DNA of 64,000 nt from Synechocystis sp. PCC 6714 (GTDB taxonomy: Bacteria; Cyanobacteriota; Cyanobacteriia; Cyanobacteriales; Microcystaceae): NCBI RefSeq assembly GCF_000478825.2, contig NZ_CP007542.1, positions 1,240,001 to 1,304,000 of the forward strand, read 5' to 3'. Position 1 is the first letter of the stretch; the number at the start of each line of letters is the position of its first letter. Both the position numbers and the translations under genes were made by a program. The notes beneath the pieces are model-generated. The model saw only the letters and a list, made by a program, of their open reading frames with translations, made no database searches and had not been told where the DNA came from. Positions 1-9,685 of this stretch are shown one piece after another.

Positions 1-89
1 TGGCTTTGGGGCCGAGTGGGGAAACTTAAACAACATAAAAGTTGCTAAACTAGCAAAATTCTCAACCTGTCCTTGGAGAGGAGTCCAAA

Positions 90-413
90 ATGAATCCAGA
101 AACAAAAGCAAGAATCGATCAATTGGTCAGCCAGAATAAAGTGATGGTTTTTATGAAGGGCACTAAACTGATGCCCCAATGTGGTTTTTCCAACAATGTG
201 GTGCAAATTCTCAATATGTTGGGAATCCCATTTGAAACCCTAGATGTGTTGGCAGACCCGGAAATTCGCCAAGGTATCAAAGAATACTCTAATTGGCCTA
301 CCATTCCTCAGGTTTATGTTAACGGCGAGTTTGTGGGGGGCTCTGACATCTTGATCGAACTGTATCAAAATGGCGAGTTGCAAGAAATGTTAGAGGTGGC
401 TTTAGCGTCCTAG
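90..413 (+). CDS. grxD: Monothiol glutaredoxin (CGFS type)
   Basis: Encodes a 107-residue single-domain glutaredoxin. The CGFS active site is at residues 31-34, preceded by the MKGT segment, with [19 protein letters not shown] downstream providing the cis-proline and the glutathione-binding loop. CGFS glutaredoxins bind a glutathione-ligated [2Fe-2S] cluster and act in iron-sulfur transfer and iron sensing rather than as general dithiol reductases. The ATG start is supported by a strong purine-rich ribosome site (ggagaggag) about 7 bases upstream. Length matches the single-domain family. It is the first of three plus-strand genes here. Function assignment is firm; the in vivo partner (BolA-type or Fe-S proteins) is inferred from the family. 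Confidence 0.93.
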   Translation: MNPETKARIDQLVSQNKVMVFMKGTKLMPQCGFSNNVVQILNMLGIPFETLDVLADPEIRQGIKEYSNWPTIPQVYVNGEFVGGSDILIELYQNGELQEMLEVALAS

Positions 414-628
414 GCCACAGAACTTTGAATCGTGCAATCATGCCGGTGATCGCCGGGGGAGTAAGGCTCCACCAATGGGGTTCTTCCCCCGACCAGCCAA
501 AAAGATTGCAGAGCGGTGGGATATAATCGTACAGGCTTTGGCTGGGGCATAGTTTAGCCCTCAGCGATTGTCCCGCTTGTTTAAGCCTAAACTCTAACTA
601 TTGTTTAATTACTTAGAAATCAATTCCC

Positions 629-973
629 ATGGCACAAGGTAAAGGTTTCGGATTCGGCCTCGGTAAAATTAAGGAATTACAGGAAGCTTTCCAAAAAGCC
701 CAACAAGTTCAAGAAGGGGCGAAAGTGCTCCAGGAAGAACTAGAAAGAATGGAAATTGCCGGCAAAAGTGCCGATGGGTTAGTGACAGTGTTAATGAGCG
801 GCAACCAAGAACCCCTGAGCATTCAAATTGACCCCAGCGCCCTGGAAAAAGGAGCCGACGGTTTATCCGCCTCCATCACCGAAGCCATGAAAGCGGCCTA
901 TGCCGAGTCCACGGAAACCATGCGCTCTAAAATGGAAGAGTTAACCAGCGGTTTGAACCTGCCCGGTATGTAA
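629..973 (+). CDS. YbaB/EbfC family nucleoid-associated protein
   Basis: A 114-residue protein with the YbaB/EbfC layout: a glycine-rich N-terminus ([18 protein letters not shown]), a long amphipathic helix rich in Gln, Glu and Lys, a beta-hairpin ([19 protein letters not shown]) and a C-terminal helix ending in a Met/Gly-rich tail. Family members are dimeric DNA-binding proteins that coat the nucleoid. The predicted start ATG has no strong Shine-Dalgarno, which is common in cyanobacteria. It ends only 38 bases before the hisD start, so the two may be cotranscribed. The fold assignment is secure; its regulatory role in this organism is not shown by the sequence. Confidence 0.9.
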   Translation: MAQGKGFGFGLGKIKELQEAFQKAQQVQEGAKVLQEELERMEIAGKSADGLVTVLMSGNQEPLSIQIDPSALEKGADGLSASITEAMKAAYAESTETMRSKMEELTSGLNLPGM

Positions 974-1011
974 TCGGTTCGCCGCATTTGCCCCCAATCG
1001 GAGAGGGATCT

Positions 1012-2316
1012 GTGACTCGTATTCTGAAACTCTCGCAACTCAGCCCCCAAGAATTAAACCAACTCAAGCGTCGCTCGGAACAAAACATTGACCAGGCATT
1101 GGCGATCGCCAAAGACGTAATTGAGAAGGTAAAAACGGAGGGAGATGCGGGGGTTTTGCATTACAGCCGCCAGTTTGACTTTGCCGGAGCCACTGCGGAA
1201 AACTTACGGGTAAGCGAAGCGGAATTTGCTGAAGCAGAAAAGTTGGTAGATCCGCAACTACGCCGGGCGGTGGAACACGCTTTCCGCAACATCGAAAAAG
1301 TCCACGCCGGACAAATGCCTCCCCCCATGCACCTGGCGGAGATTGAACCGGGGGTATTTGCGGGGGAAAAAATTACTCCCTTGCCCACCGTTGGTTTGTA
1401 TGTACCGAGAGGGAAGGGGGCTTTCCCTTCCATGATGCTGATGTTGGCGGTGCCAGCCCGGGTGGCGGGGGTGAAAAAAATTGTGGTCTGCACTCCCCCG
1501 GATAAGGAAGGAAAGGTAGAGCCGGTTTCCCTGGTCACAGCCCGCATGGCCGGAGTAAATGAGGTTTACAAACTGGGTGGTGTTCAGGCCCTAGCGGCGA
1601 TCGCCTACGGTACTAAAACCGTTTCTAAAGTCGATAAATTAATTGGCCCCTGTAGCATCTACGGCGCGGCGGCAAAAAGATTATTGTCCGGCATTGTGGA
1701 TGTGGGTTTACCGGCCGGGCCCAGTGAATCCATTGTACTGGCCGATGAAACCACTGATCCCCGACTAGCGGCCTTGGATTTGTTAATTGAGGCGGAACAC
1801 GGCTCCGACTCAGCGGCATTGTTAGTCACCCACAGTCAAAGCTTTGCTGAAAAAGCGTTGGGGTATTTAGGGGAATATCTGGAAAAACTTCCCCCCTGGC
1901 GCCAAAAGTTTTGTCAAGAAGGCCTAAGCTCCTATGGCGGTATTTTACTCACCGATAGCCTGGAAGCTTCCCTGGATTTTATTAACGACTATGCCCCGGA
2001 ACATTTGCAAGTATTAACCGCTGACCCCCTGAAATTAGTGGGTAAAATTGACAATGCGGGGGAGATTCTTTTGGGCAATTACACCCCTTCTTCAGCGGCC
2101 ACCTATGCCATTGGCGTTAACGCCGTTCTACCCACCGGCGGCTTTGCTCGCTCCTATTCAGCGGTGTCGGTGTTCGATTTCCTCAAACGTTCCACCCTAG
2201 CTTATCTAACGGCGGAAGGGTTTGCCGGAATAAAGCAAACGGCCGCCATCCTAGCAGATTACGAAGATTTTCCTGCCCATGCCCTGGCTATCCGGGAACG
2301 GGAAAAATTACTCTAG
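1012..2316 (+). CDS. hisD: Histidinol dehydrogenase
   Basis: Catalyses the last two steps of histidine synthesis, the NAD-dependent oxidation of L-histidinol to L-histidine. The protein carries the family hallmarks: GLYVPRGKGAFPS, KLGGVQALAAIAYGT, the LIGPCSIYGAAAKR region, GPSESIVLAD, the EAEHGSDSAALLVT zinc/substrate segment, and NDYAPEHLQ near residue 320. An in-frame TTG lies at 988, but the GTG at 1012 is chosen because a ggagaggga ribosome site sits just upstream; this gives 434 residues, the usual HisD length. The stop codon is only one base from the start of a 95-bp MITE. hisD converges with pilB. Confidence 0.96.
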   Translation: MTRILKLSQLSPQELNQLKRRSEQNIDQALAIAKDVIEKVKTEGDAGVLHYSRQFDFAGATAENLRVSEAEFAEAEKLVDPQLRRAVEHAFRNIEKVHAGQMPPPMHLAEIEPGVFAGEKITPLPTVGLYVPRGKGAFPSMMLMLAVPARVAGVKKIVVCTPPDKEGKVEPVSLVTARMAGVNEVYKLGGVQALAAIAYGTKTVSKVDKLIGPCSIYGAAAKRLLSGIVDVGLPAGPSESIVLADETTDPRLAALDLLIEAEHGSDSAALLVTHSQSFAEKALGYLGEYLEKLPPWRQKFCQEGLSSYGGILLTDSLEASLDFINDYAPEHLQVLTADPLKLVGKIDNAGEILLGNYTPSSAATYAIGVNAVLPTGGFARSYSAVSVFDFLKRSTLAYLTAEGFAGIKQTAAILADYEDFPAHALAIREREKLL

Positions 2317-2317
2317 C

Positions 2318-2412
2318 TATAATCGTTTCTAGTAAGACTTAGGCAGTCAAATTCACCGAAAAGCTTGTCAATAAAGACTTAAGCAGTCCCGAAATTATTT
2401 GAAATGACTATA
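2318..2412. mobile_element. 95-bp TA-flanked MITE, subfamily 1, copy 1
   Basis: A 95-bp non-coding element starting TATAATCGTTTC and ending GAAATGACTATA, so its ends form imperfect terminal inverted repeats (TATAGTCATTTC-like) flanked by or starting with TA. Near-identical 95-bp copies occur at 28872-28966 and, inverted, at 40876-40970. TA at both ends fits insertion by a Tc1/mariner-type (IS630/ISY100-like) transposase supplied in trans. It fills most of the gap between the convergent hisD and pilB genes. Confidence 0.8.
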
Positions 2413-2481
2413 GGTCCATCACTTCAGCTTAATTTCCCCGGTCTACTGGTTATTGCGCCCTGCTTCCTGATTATGATTACT

Positions 2482-4500
2482 TCAGCTAAAGCGTGGAGTC
2501 ATGCAATAGGGACAATCAAGCCATTCCTGTTGTAGCTCTGCGGAGCAAACCCGGCAGGATAGGGCGCTCTTACGCTTGGCCCGCATTTCCGACTCCAGCC
2601 CGGTGTCGGTGAAGGTGACCCGTTCCACCTCTTCCAGGGTAGTATAGCCCTCTTGTACTAAATTAAGACTGTAAGCTAGGAGGGTGATCATACCTTCCTC
2701 CACAGCACAATCTTTGATGCGATCGGTGGTGGCTCCTTGGTTAATTAACTCGGCAATGCGCTCGGAATTACGCATTACTTCATAGACTCCCACCCGGCCT
2801 TTGTAGCCGGTGCCACTGCATTTTTGACACAAATTGCCCTTTTGCCGAGCCAGATGGATTTCGTCAGGGCTGAGGGTATTGGCTTTGTAGAATGTAACCA
2901 CGTCATCGGCGGAGGAGGATAAACCAAAACGGGATAATTCTTCCTTGCTAGGATGGTAAGCAATGCGACATTCAGTGCAAACTTTCCGCATCAGCCTTTG
3001 GGCCAGTACCCCCAGTAATGACCCTGATACCATAAACGGTTCCACCCCCATTTCATCTAAGCGGGCGATCGCCCCGGCGGCATCATTGGTGTGGAGGGTA
3101 GTTAAAACTAAGTGACCAGTTAGGGCTGCCTCAATGGCCGTTTTAGCCGTTTCCTTATCCCTGGTTTCCCCCACCAGAATCACATCGGGATCCTGACGCA
3201 TAAAAGCCCGCAGAATATTGGAAAAATCCATCCCTTTTTCCCGAATCACCTGCACCTGAGTAATACCGGGCAGAGCATACTCAATGGGGTCTTCCGCTGT
3301 GTTGATATTCACCTCGGGACTATTGCGCTCCGCCAAGACTGAGTAGAGGGTGGTGGATTTCCCCGACCCCGTAGGTCCCGTCACCAACATCAAACCATAG
3401 GGCCGGCCAGCCAATTCCCGTACTGTTTGTAACGTTTCAGGGTTAGTAATCAAGAAATCCAAGCCCAACTGGGTGGCGGTATTATCCAAAATCCGCAAAC
3501 AAACCTTTTCCCCATAGCGGCTAGGCAAAGTGTTTACCCGAAAATCCACCTTTCTGCCTTGGTAAATACGGCGAATTTTGCCATCCTGGGGAGACCGTCT
3601 CTCGGCAATGTCCATATCCGCCATAATTTTAAATCGGGCCACCACCGCCGGGGTAATTTTCCGAGGCAGGGGATCAAAAGCTTGATTCAAAACTCCATCC
3701 TTGCGGAAACGGATTCTTAGGGTTTCCTCCTGGGGTTCAACGTGAATGTCGGACGTCCCTTCCTGGAGAGCCTTGGCCAAAATCTTGTTGACCAGGTTAA
3801 TCACCGGGGCTTGATTGGCATCATTGGAGTCCAGAGCACTATCTGTATCGTCCTTGACTTCCCCCAGATTCATGTCGATGGAACCGACAATGTCCGTCAG
3901 GTCATTGAGTTTATCTAAGGCTTTTTCCTGGTCTTGCTTTTCCTGGGCCGCTTCCCACTCTTCCCGAATGGCATAGTACTGGTCTAGAAGTTGGTTAAAA
4001 TCATCCTGGGTAACCACCAAACGTCTCAACTCAAAGCCCTTGACCCGCAAAATTCGGTTCAGCTCGTCCTGGGCAGCCAAGTTATCGGGGTCCACCATGG
4101 CCACCAACACGCTGGGAGGTTCTCCGTCCTGTTGGGCTAGGGGCAAAAACTTAAACCGCCGGCAAGTATCCAGAGGGAAGAATTTACCAATTAACTCCGC
4201 CATCTCCCTTGTGGCGATCGGAGCTACTTCTGGATCAACGCTATCTACCCCGTAGAGCACTTTGAGCTCAAACAACTGATTCTTTTTGTACTGCCGCAGT
4301 AGTTCTGGGGATAATTCTCGGCCAGTTACTGCTTTGATCTCCTCCGGTAAGGATCGTCCAGTTTTTTTGACCTGCACTAGGGCCTGTCGTAACTGTTCCG
4401 GTTCCACATGGCCCCCCGCCACCAGTTTGTTACCAAAGGGGGAAAAATAATTCCGTAGGGCAACGGCACGGCTTTTCTTGGAAGAGGAAGAAGATGTCAT
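2482..4500 (-). CDS. pilB: Type IV pilus assembly ATPase PilB (GspE family)
   Basis: A 672-residue hexameric motor ATPase that drives pilus extension at the inner membrane. The N-terminal part (about 1-180) resembles the MshEN/GspE-N domain. The ATPase core has a Walker A motif GPTGSGKS at 375-382, an Asp-box/Glu region TAEDPIEY near 401, Walker B PDVILVGE near 438, and a His-box TTLHTND near 467. A four-Cys zinc motif follows (CTEC...CQKC, about 508-580), and an extra CRVC...CPYC pair lies at the extreme C-terminus. Length matches cyanobacterial PilB1, essential for motility and DNA uptake in Synechocystis. It diverges from grpE. No pilT or pilC gene follows; the downstream side is a MITE and convergent hisD, suggesting a rearrangement. 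Confidence 0.95.
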   Translation of the reverse strand: MTSSSSSKKSRAVALRNYFSPFGNKLVAGGHVEPEQLRQALVQVKKTGRSLPEEIKAVTGRELSPELLRQYKKNQLFELKVLYGVDSVDPEVAPIATREMAELIGKFFPLDTCRRFKFLPLAQQDGEPPSVLVAMVDPDNLAAQDELNRILRVKGFELRRLVVTQDDFNQLLDQYYAIREEWEAAQEKQDQEKALDKLNDLTDIVGSIDMNLGEVKDDTDSALDSNDANQAPVINLVNKILAKALQEGTSDIHVEPQEETLRIRFRKDGVLNQAFDPLPRKITPAVVARFKIMADMDIAERRSPQDGKIRRIYQGRKVDFRVNTLPSRYGEKVCLRILDNTATQLGLDFLITNPETLQTVRELAGRPYGLMLVTGPTGSGKSTTLYSVLAERNSPEVNINTAEDPIEYALPGITQVQVIREKGMDFSNILRAFMRQDPDVILVGETRDKETAKTAIEAALTGHLVLTTLHTNDAAGAIARLDEMGVEPFMVSGSLLGVLAQRLMRKVCTECRIAYHPSKEELSRFGLSSSADDVVTFYKANTLSPDEIHLARQKGNLCQKCSGTGYKGRVGVYEVMRNSERIAELINQGATTDRIKDCAVEEGMITLLAYSLNLVQEGYTTLEEVERVTFTDTGLESEMRAKRKSALSCRVCSAELQQEWLDCPYCMTPRFS

Positions 4501-4718
4501 AAGCAGGACCTACCCAGATTCGTATGATGTAAACTATTCCCTAGCCAATGGTAACCATCGGTGATTATTAACAATCATAATCCCCCGGTTCAGTTAACTG
4601 GCAGCAGCAACTTGCCTGAGTTGAAATAACATTGTTATAACTCCCTAAATCAGATTCGGAGTTTTTTTCAGGTCAGGTTAGGCTTAGTAAAGTGTACAAC
4701 TAGGTTTCACCTTACAAG

Positions 4719-5456
4719 ATGAACGAAGATCAAGTTTCCCTCGAAAATCAAACCAACCCTGTTTCCCCAGAGGCCGCTGATATTCCCGCCGCAACTCCGG
4801 AGGAAGGTTCCCAGCCGAACAATGCCGTCTTAGGGGAACAGTCGGAGGATCCGGGGATTGATACTGGCACCGAAACGGAAGGAAATTCCCTGGAAGAAGA
4901 AAAAAGTAGTGAAGAAATAATTGCCATCCTGCAAAAGGATTTGGCCAGCCATCGCCAGGAATTGGCGGAGCAGTCGGAGCAACTGGATTCTTTCAAAAAA
5001 CGTTACGTGGCCCTGGCTGCGGAGTTTGACAACTTCCGTAAGCGTACCCAACGGGAGAAAGAAGAACAGGCAAAGGTTATTAAGGGTAGAACCATCACAG
5101 AGCTTTTGCCAGTGGTGGATAATTTTGAGCGGGCCCGCACCCAAATTAAACCTAATTCAGAGGGGGAAAACCAAATCCATAAGAGTTACCAGGGGGTCTA
5201 TAAAAACCTAGTGGACAGCCTCAAAAGTTTGGGGGTAGCCCCTATGCGTCCTGAAGGAAAACCCTTTGATCCCAAATATCATGAAGCTATGCTCCGGGAA
5301 CCCACAGCTGAATACCCTGAGGATACGGTGATCGAAGAACTAGTACGGGGTTATCTTCTGGATGACATGGTGTTGCGCCATTCCATGGTCAAGGTGGCGG
5401 TGGCTCCGGAGGAAGGAACTGAGTTAGAGAATGGAGAAGAGAGAGCCGACGGCTAA
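4719..5456 (+). CDS. grpE: GrpE nucleotide exchange factor
   Basis: A 245-residue GrpE, which releases ADP from DnaK during the chaperone cycle. It has an acidic, low-complexity N-terminus (about 1-70), a long heptad-rich coiled coil ([20 protein letters not shown] onwards), the conserved [17 protein letters not shown] segment, and the C-terminal beta-domain with [11 protein letters not shown] and [19 protein letters not shown]. It lies directly upstream of dnaK1 in the same orientation, about 280 bases apart with a terminator-like hairpin between them, so the two may be partly uncoupled transcriptionally. Identification is firm from the signature. Confidence 0.95.
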   Translation: MNEDQVSLENQTNPVSPEAADIPAATPEEGSQPNNAVLGEQSEDPGIDTGTETEGNSLEEEKSSEEIIAILQKDLASHRQELAEQSEQLDSFKKRYVALAAEFDNFRKRTQREKEEQAKVIKGRTITELLPVVDNFERARTQIKPNSEGENQIHKSYQGVYKNLVDSLKSLGVAPMRPEGKPFDPKYHEAMLREPTAEYPEDTVIEELVRGYLLDDMVLRHSMVKVAVAPEEGTELENGEERADG

Positions 5457-5472
5457 CATTGTGTTATTTTGG

Positions 5473-5507
5473 GGGGCATTTGATTGCCCCTCATCTTATT
5501 TTTTTGG
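5473..5507 (+). terminator. Hairpin terminator after grpE
   Basis: A perfect 6-bp stem GGGGCA / TGCCCC (5473-5478 and 5485-5490) with a 6-base loop is followed by a T-rich run ending at about 5507, just after the grpE stop. This is a plausible intrinsic terminator or attenuator between grpE and dnaK1. Seen in sequence; not tested. Confidence 0.5.
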
Positions 5508-5735
5508 AGTGTTGGCCTTGGGAAAAGTTTCTGTTTATCCAAAGTTTGGGGAAAACTGGGACAAAATTCTCTAATGTTCTTTAATTTGAAGCCTAGGGTC
5601 AGACGGAACAAAACAGTTCTGAGGGCGACAAAAAGAAGCACAATAGTCTAAATTTGCATCAAAAGAGCGAATTTTTCCTAGAAAATACTGGAAAATACTT
5701 AAAAAAGTTACAAAAATTTTTCGGGGTTAGCGGTT

Positions 5736-7814
5736 ATGGGCAAAGTCATTGGCATTGATTTGGGAACTACCAACAGTTGTGCTTCTGTGTTGGAAGGGGG
5801 CAAACCCATTGTGATTACCAATACGGAAGGGGGACGCACTACCCCGAGTATTGTCGGTTTTAGTAAAGGTTCCCAACGGTTGGTGGGGCAATTGGCCAAG
5901 CGTCAATCGGTGACCAATGCAGAAAATACGGTGTACAGCATCAAACGCTTTATTGGCAGGCGCTGGGATGACACGGTAGAAGAACGCTCCCGAGTGCCCT
6001 ATAACTGTGTCAAAGGACGGGACGATACTGTCAGTGTGTCTATCCGGGGCCAGTCCTATACTCCCCAGGAAATTTCCGCCATGATTTTGCAAAAACTGAA
6101 GACAGATTCAGAGGCGTTTTTGGGGGAACCGGTAACCCAGGCGGTGATCACGGTACCGGCTTATTTCACCGATGCCCAGCGTCAGGCGACGAAGGATGCG
6201 GGCACCATTGCTGGGTTGGAAGTGTTGCGGATTATCAATGAGCCAACGGCAGCGGCTTTGGCCTATGGATTGGATAAGCAAGAAACGGAGGAGTTGATTT
6301 TAGTGTTTGATTTGGGGGGAGGAACATTTGATGTTTCCCTTCTACAGTTGGGCAATGGGGTATTTGAGGTGGTGTCCACTTCCGGCAATAACCATTTGGG
6401 GGGAGATGATTTTGACAATTGCATTGTCCAGTGGATGGCGGAATCTTTTAAGCAGAGGGAAAATATTGATTTAAGTACCGATAAGATGGCAATTCAACGA
6501 CTGCGGGAAGCGGCGGAGAAGGCCAAAATTGAGCTTTCGAGTATGTTGAATACGTCCGTCAACCTACCCTTTATTACAGCGGATGAGACGGGGCCAAAAC
6601 ATTTAGAAATGGAACTTACCCGGAGTCAGTTTGAGGAGTTGACTAAGCAATTGTTGGAGGATACCCGCATTCCCCTTACCCAAGCTTTGGACGATGGAGA
6701 AATTAAGGCCAGTCATGTTAATCGGGTGATTTTGGTGGGCGGGTCCACCCGTATTCCTGCCATTCAAAGGGTAATTCAGGAGTTTTTCCCCGATAGTCAG
6801 TTGGAGCGTTCCGTAAACCCGGATGAGGCGGTGGCGCTGGGGGCGGCGATCCAAGCGGGGGTAATTGGTGGTGAGGTGGAAGATGTGCTGCTGTTGGATG
6901 TTACTCCTTTGTCCTTGGGTTTGGAGACCCTAGGGGAGGTGACGACAAAAATTATTGAACGTAATACTACTATTCCCACTAGCCGTTCAGAGGTTTTTTC
7001 CACGGCGATCGACGGACAGACATCAGTGGAAATCCATGTACTCCAAGGAGAAAGGGCTATGGCCAGGGATAATAAAAGTCTGGGTAAGTTTTTGTTAGCG
7101 GGTATTCCCCCTGCGCCCCGGGGTATGCCTCAAATCGAGGTCAGTTTTGAAATTGATGTCAATGGCATTCTGAAGGTTTCTGCCCAGGATCAAGGTACGG
7201 GGAAAGAGCAGAGCATTGTCATTAGCCACACTGGGGGGTTAAGCGGTGGTGAAATTGAAAGGATGCGTCAGGAGGCGGAGCAGTATGCGGCCCAGGATCA
7301 ACTGCGCCTGCGAATGATGGAGCTCCATAACCAAGCAGATAGTCTTTTCCATACCTATGAAAGTACCCTCCAGGAAAGTGGTGATCTGGTGAGGGAGGAA
7401 CTGAAGTCTTCCAGCCGACAGAAGAAGGATCAATTGGCGATCGCCTTGCGGACCCCCAATACACCAGTGGAAAAACTACAGACTTTAGTGGAAGAATTCC
7501 GGCAGGCTATTCTGCTGATTGGAACGGAGGTTTACCAACATGGCAAGGGTGCTAGCAGTAATGAATTTGCCAATTTTGCTTTGGGGACAGCCAGTGGAGT
7601 TAGTCAAATGATTGAGCCCCTGGAAACCCATTTGAAGACGTCCCATGGTTCCCCTGCGATTACTATGACTCCGGGAACGATGATTAATGCCACTGTGGAT
7701 GCTGGAGGCATGGACTATGTGGAAACAGCTCCAGTTTATGGCTTAGATGATGACGAGGAATTTGACTTTGACTCTGACGAAACGGTTTACAGCGACTATG
7801 AAGCCATTGATTAG
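5736..7814 (+). CDS. dnaK1: Hsp70 chaperone DnaK1
   Basis: A 692-residue Hsp70. The nucleotide-binding domain shows [13 protein letters not shown] at the N-terminus, the [14 protein letters not shown] phosphate segment, [12 protein letters not shown], and the [11 protein letters not shown] motif. The substrate-binding domain follows from about residue 390 ([15 protein letters not shown]). The C-terminus ends in an acidic stretch ([20 protein letters not shown]) rather than the EEVD-like ending of cytosolic Hsp70s. Length and tail resemble cyanobacterial DnaK1, one of several DnaK paralogs, which pairs with the upstream GrpE. The ATP-dependent chaperone role is known for the family; the specific clients of DnaK1 are not known from the sequence. 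Confidence 0.95.
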   Translation: MGKVIGIDLGTTNSCASVLEGGKPIVITNTEGGRTTPSIVGFSKGSQRLVGQLAKRQSVTNAENTVYSIKRFIGRRWDDTVEERSRVPYNCVKGRDDTVSVSIRGQSYTPQEISAMILQKLKTDSEAFLGEPVTQAVITVPAYFTDAQRQATKDAGTIAGLEVLRIINEPTAAALAYGLDKQETEELILVFDLGGGTFDVSLLQLGNGVFEVVSTSGNNHLGGDDFDNCIVQWMAESFKQRENIDLSTDKMAIQRLREAAEKAKIELSSMLNTSVNLPFITADETGPKHLEMELTRSQFEELTKQLLEDTRIPLTQALDDGEIKASHVNRVILVGGSTRIPAIQRVIQEFFPDSQLERSVNPDEAVALGAAIQAGVIGGEVEDVLLLDVTPLSLGLETLGEVTTKIIERNTTIPTSRSEVFSTAIDGQTSVEIHVLQGERAMARDNKSLGKFLLAGIPPAPRGMPQIEVSFEIDVNGILKVSAQDQGTGKEQSIVISHTGGLSGGEIERMRQEAEQYAAQDQLRLRMMELHNQADSLFHTYESTLQESGDLVREELKSSSRQKKDQLAIALRTPNTPVEKLQTLVEEFRQAILLIGTEVYQHGKGASSNEFANFALGTASGVSQMIEPLETHLKTSHGSPAITMTPGTMINATVDAGGMDYVETAPVYGLDDDEEFDFDSDETVYSDYEAID

Positions 7815-7861
7815 CTAGTACTGTTTTCGCCGGAGGGATTGTTTTTTATTCTATTTGCCTG

Positions 7862-8896
7862 ATGAATTGGCCCAATATACCCCCTGGCGATCGCCGTTGG
7901 TTGTGGATTAGTCTGACCTTGCCCCTGTGCCTACTGAACGGTTGGGTGCTGTTGCAAATATTAGATTATTTCCAATCCCCCCTAAGAATTTTTATCATTG
8001 CCAACTTAGTTGCTTTTATTCTCAGCTATCCAGTCCGGTGGCTCCAGAGATATCCTCGTCTCAAGTTGCCCTATGCAGTGGCTTTGGTGTTGGTCACCAC
8101 GGCGATAATTTTGGCTGTTATCGGTCTGCTGGTAATTCCCAAACTAATTGACCAAATTCGTACTGTTTTACAATTTTTACCCCATTTAAATTCCCTTGGA
8201 GATCAACACCTAGAAAGCCTGGATAAACTGAGTAGTCAGTGGCAAATTCCCACTAATTTCCGTGCTTGGGGTCGGGAATTGTCCAATGAGTTTCCTAACC
8301 AAATGCGCTCCATCGCCAACCAATTAGTAGATTTATTAATTTGGACAGCGGGTAGTTTAGTGGAAGCGGGTTTTATTTTCATTATGACGGTGTATTTGTT
8401 ACTCCGGGGTCAAAGTTTTTGGGATGGCATTTTCCGCTGGTTGCCAATTAATTGGCGCCATAAAGTACGCCAAAGGCTACGACATAGTTTTCAAAATTAT
8501 TATATTGGCCAGGCTACTGTGGCTTGTCTGCTAGGGGTTAGCCTAATTGTTGCTTTCAGCATTTTTCAAGTTCCCTTTGCCCTTCTGTTTGGATTATTCG
8601 TGGGAATGATGGCTTTTTTCCCCTTCGGCGGTGGCACCAGCATCGTTTTAATTAGTATCATTGCCAGTTTTAAAAGTATTTGGTTGGGTATTAAAGTTCT
8701 GGCGATTGCCACTGTAGTCGATCAAATTATCGAAAATGGTCTAGCGCCAAAATTATTGGGTAGCTTCACTGGGGTGCATCCGGTCTGGATTTTACTTTCC
8801 CTCATGATTGGAGCTAAAATTGCCGGTTTACTAGGAATTTTGGTAGCCATTCCCATTGCTAGTTTTTTTCAGGATATCCTCAATGATTTGATCTGA
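7862..8896 (+). CDS. AI-2E transporter family (UPF0118) membrane protein
   Basis: A 344-residue polytopic membrane protein. Hydrophobic segments lie near residues 15-50, 60-90, 155-180, 215-260, 270-290 and 305-340, with a central hydrophilic region (about 90-150). The glycine-containing segment FFPFGGGTSIVLI and the C-terminal HPVWILLSLMIGAKIAGLLGILVAIPI are typical of the UPF0118/AI-2E (PerM-like) family. Family members have been linked to autoinducer export, sodium-proton exchange and solute efflux, so the substrate here is open. It follows dnaK1 by 47 bases and may be cotranscribed. It converges with the next gene, with 14 bases between stops. Confidence 0.88.
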   Translation: MNWPNIPPGDRRWLWISLTLPLCLLNGWVLLQILDYFQSPLRIFIIANLVAFILSYPVRWLQRYPRLKLPYAVALVLVTTAIILAVIGLLVIPKLIDQIRTVLQFLPHLNSLGDQHLESLDKLSSQWQIPTNFRAWGRELSNEFPNQMRSIANQLVDLLIWTAGSLVEAGFIFIMTVYLLLRGQSFWDGIFRWLPINWRHKVRQRLRHSFQNYYIGQATVACLLGVSLIVAFSIFQVPFALLFGLFVGMMAFFPFGGGTSIVLISIIASFKSIWLGIKVLAIATVVDQIIENGLAPKLLGSFTGVHPVWILLSLMIGAKIAGLLGILVAIPIASFFQDILNDLI

Positions 8897-8910
8897 ATAC
8901 AACAACGCAA

Positions 8911-9603
8911 CTAATCAGATAACGGTGGAGATAATTCCCGTTGGGCATTAACTTGTAACCGCATAGTTCCATCTTGGATTTGCAGGTCTTCTAAATCTAA
9001 ATCATTAACATTTATTTGCAGTAATCCATTTAATTTTTCCCGGGGAATATTCAATCGTTGGGCAACATCATCAACGCTAAAACTTAAATCGCCAATTTTA
9101 ATGCGGGAATTTTCTGCTAATAATAATTGCCCTTGTTGTACCTGGGGATTTCCTTCTATGCCTATATAAAAAGGCTGATTTTGATTCGGCAATAGAGGTA
9201 AAACCCTATCTATAATCCGCTGTTGGTCGGGGGATAGTTGGCTATTGTTTAGCATCTCCGGATCCAACACGGTACCTACTTCTAACCGCTCTTCTTTAAT
9301 CCGGGTTTGGATTCGTGGCACAGACTGCCCATGGCTGAGTTGATTACCCACTTTAGTTTGCAAAACCTGGCCCAATTCTTTTTCTGTCAAAGTAACCTCA
9401 ATGGGTTTCTGGCGATCGCCTGCTTGGGCTACTTCTTGATGAATCTTCTCTTGCAGTAGATCTTCCGGCACAGACATCGGCAAACTGGACTTTTCCGCCT
9501 CAAACCAAGCCGGGATGCGAGTAGCCCTTTGCCAAAAATAGTAACTAACCCCAACTCCGGCGATCGCCGACAGAACAAGGAAAATCAAGATTTTTTTCAG
9601 CAT
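8911..9603 (-). CDS. Membrane-anchored hypothetical protein
   Basis: A 230-residue protein with one N-terminal hydrophobic segment (about 3-22, KKILIFLVLSAIAGVGVSYY) followed by a hydrophilic domain with alternating beta-like strands, e.g. PIEVTLTEKELGQVL and LQINVNDLDLEDLQIQDG. No enzymatic motif is evident. It looks like a bitopic protein with a periplasmic domain. It begins 82 bases downstream of the PilX-like gene on the same strand, so it could be the last gene of the minor-pilin transcript, though a separate promoter is equally possible. I do not recognise a named family. Confidence 0.75.
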   Translation of the reverse strand: MLKKILIFLVLSAIAGVGVSYYFWQRATRIPAWFEAEKSSLPMSVPEDLLQEKIHQEVAQAGDRQKPIEVTLTEKELGQVLQTKVGNQLSHGQSVPRIQTRIKEERLEVGTVLDPEMLNNSQLSPDQQRIIDRVLPLLPNQNQPFYIGIEGNPQVQQGQLLLAENSRIKIGDLSFSVDDVAQRLNIPREKLNGLLQINVNDLDLEDLQIQDGTMRLQVNAQRELSPPLSD

Positions 9604-9685
9604 ATCAACGGTGAGCTGTGGGTTTACCCTTGGGTTGGCTAACCATCATAGCCAATGTTCACCCTTAACTAAAAAAACAGAGATT

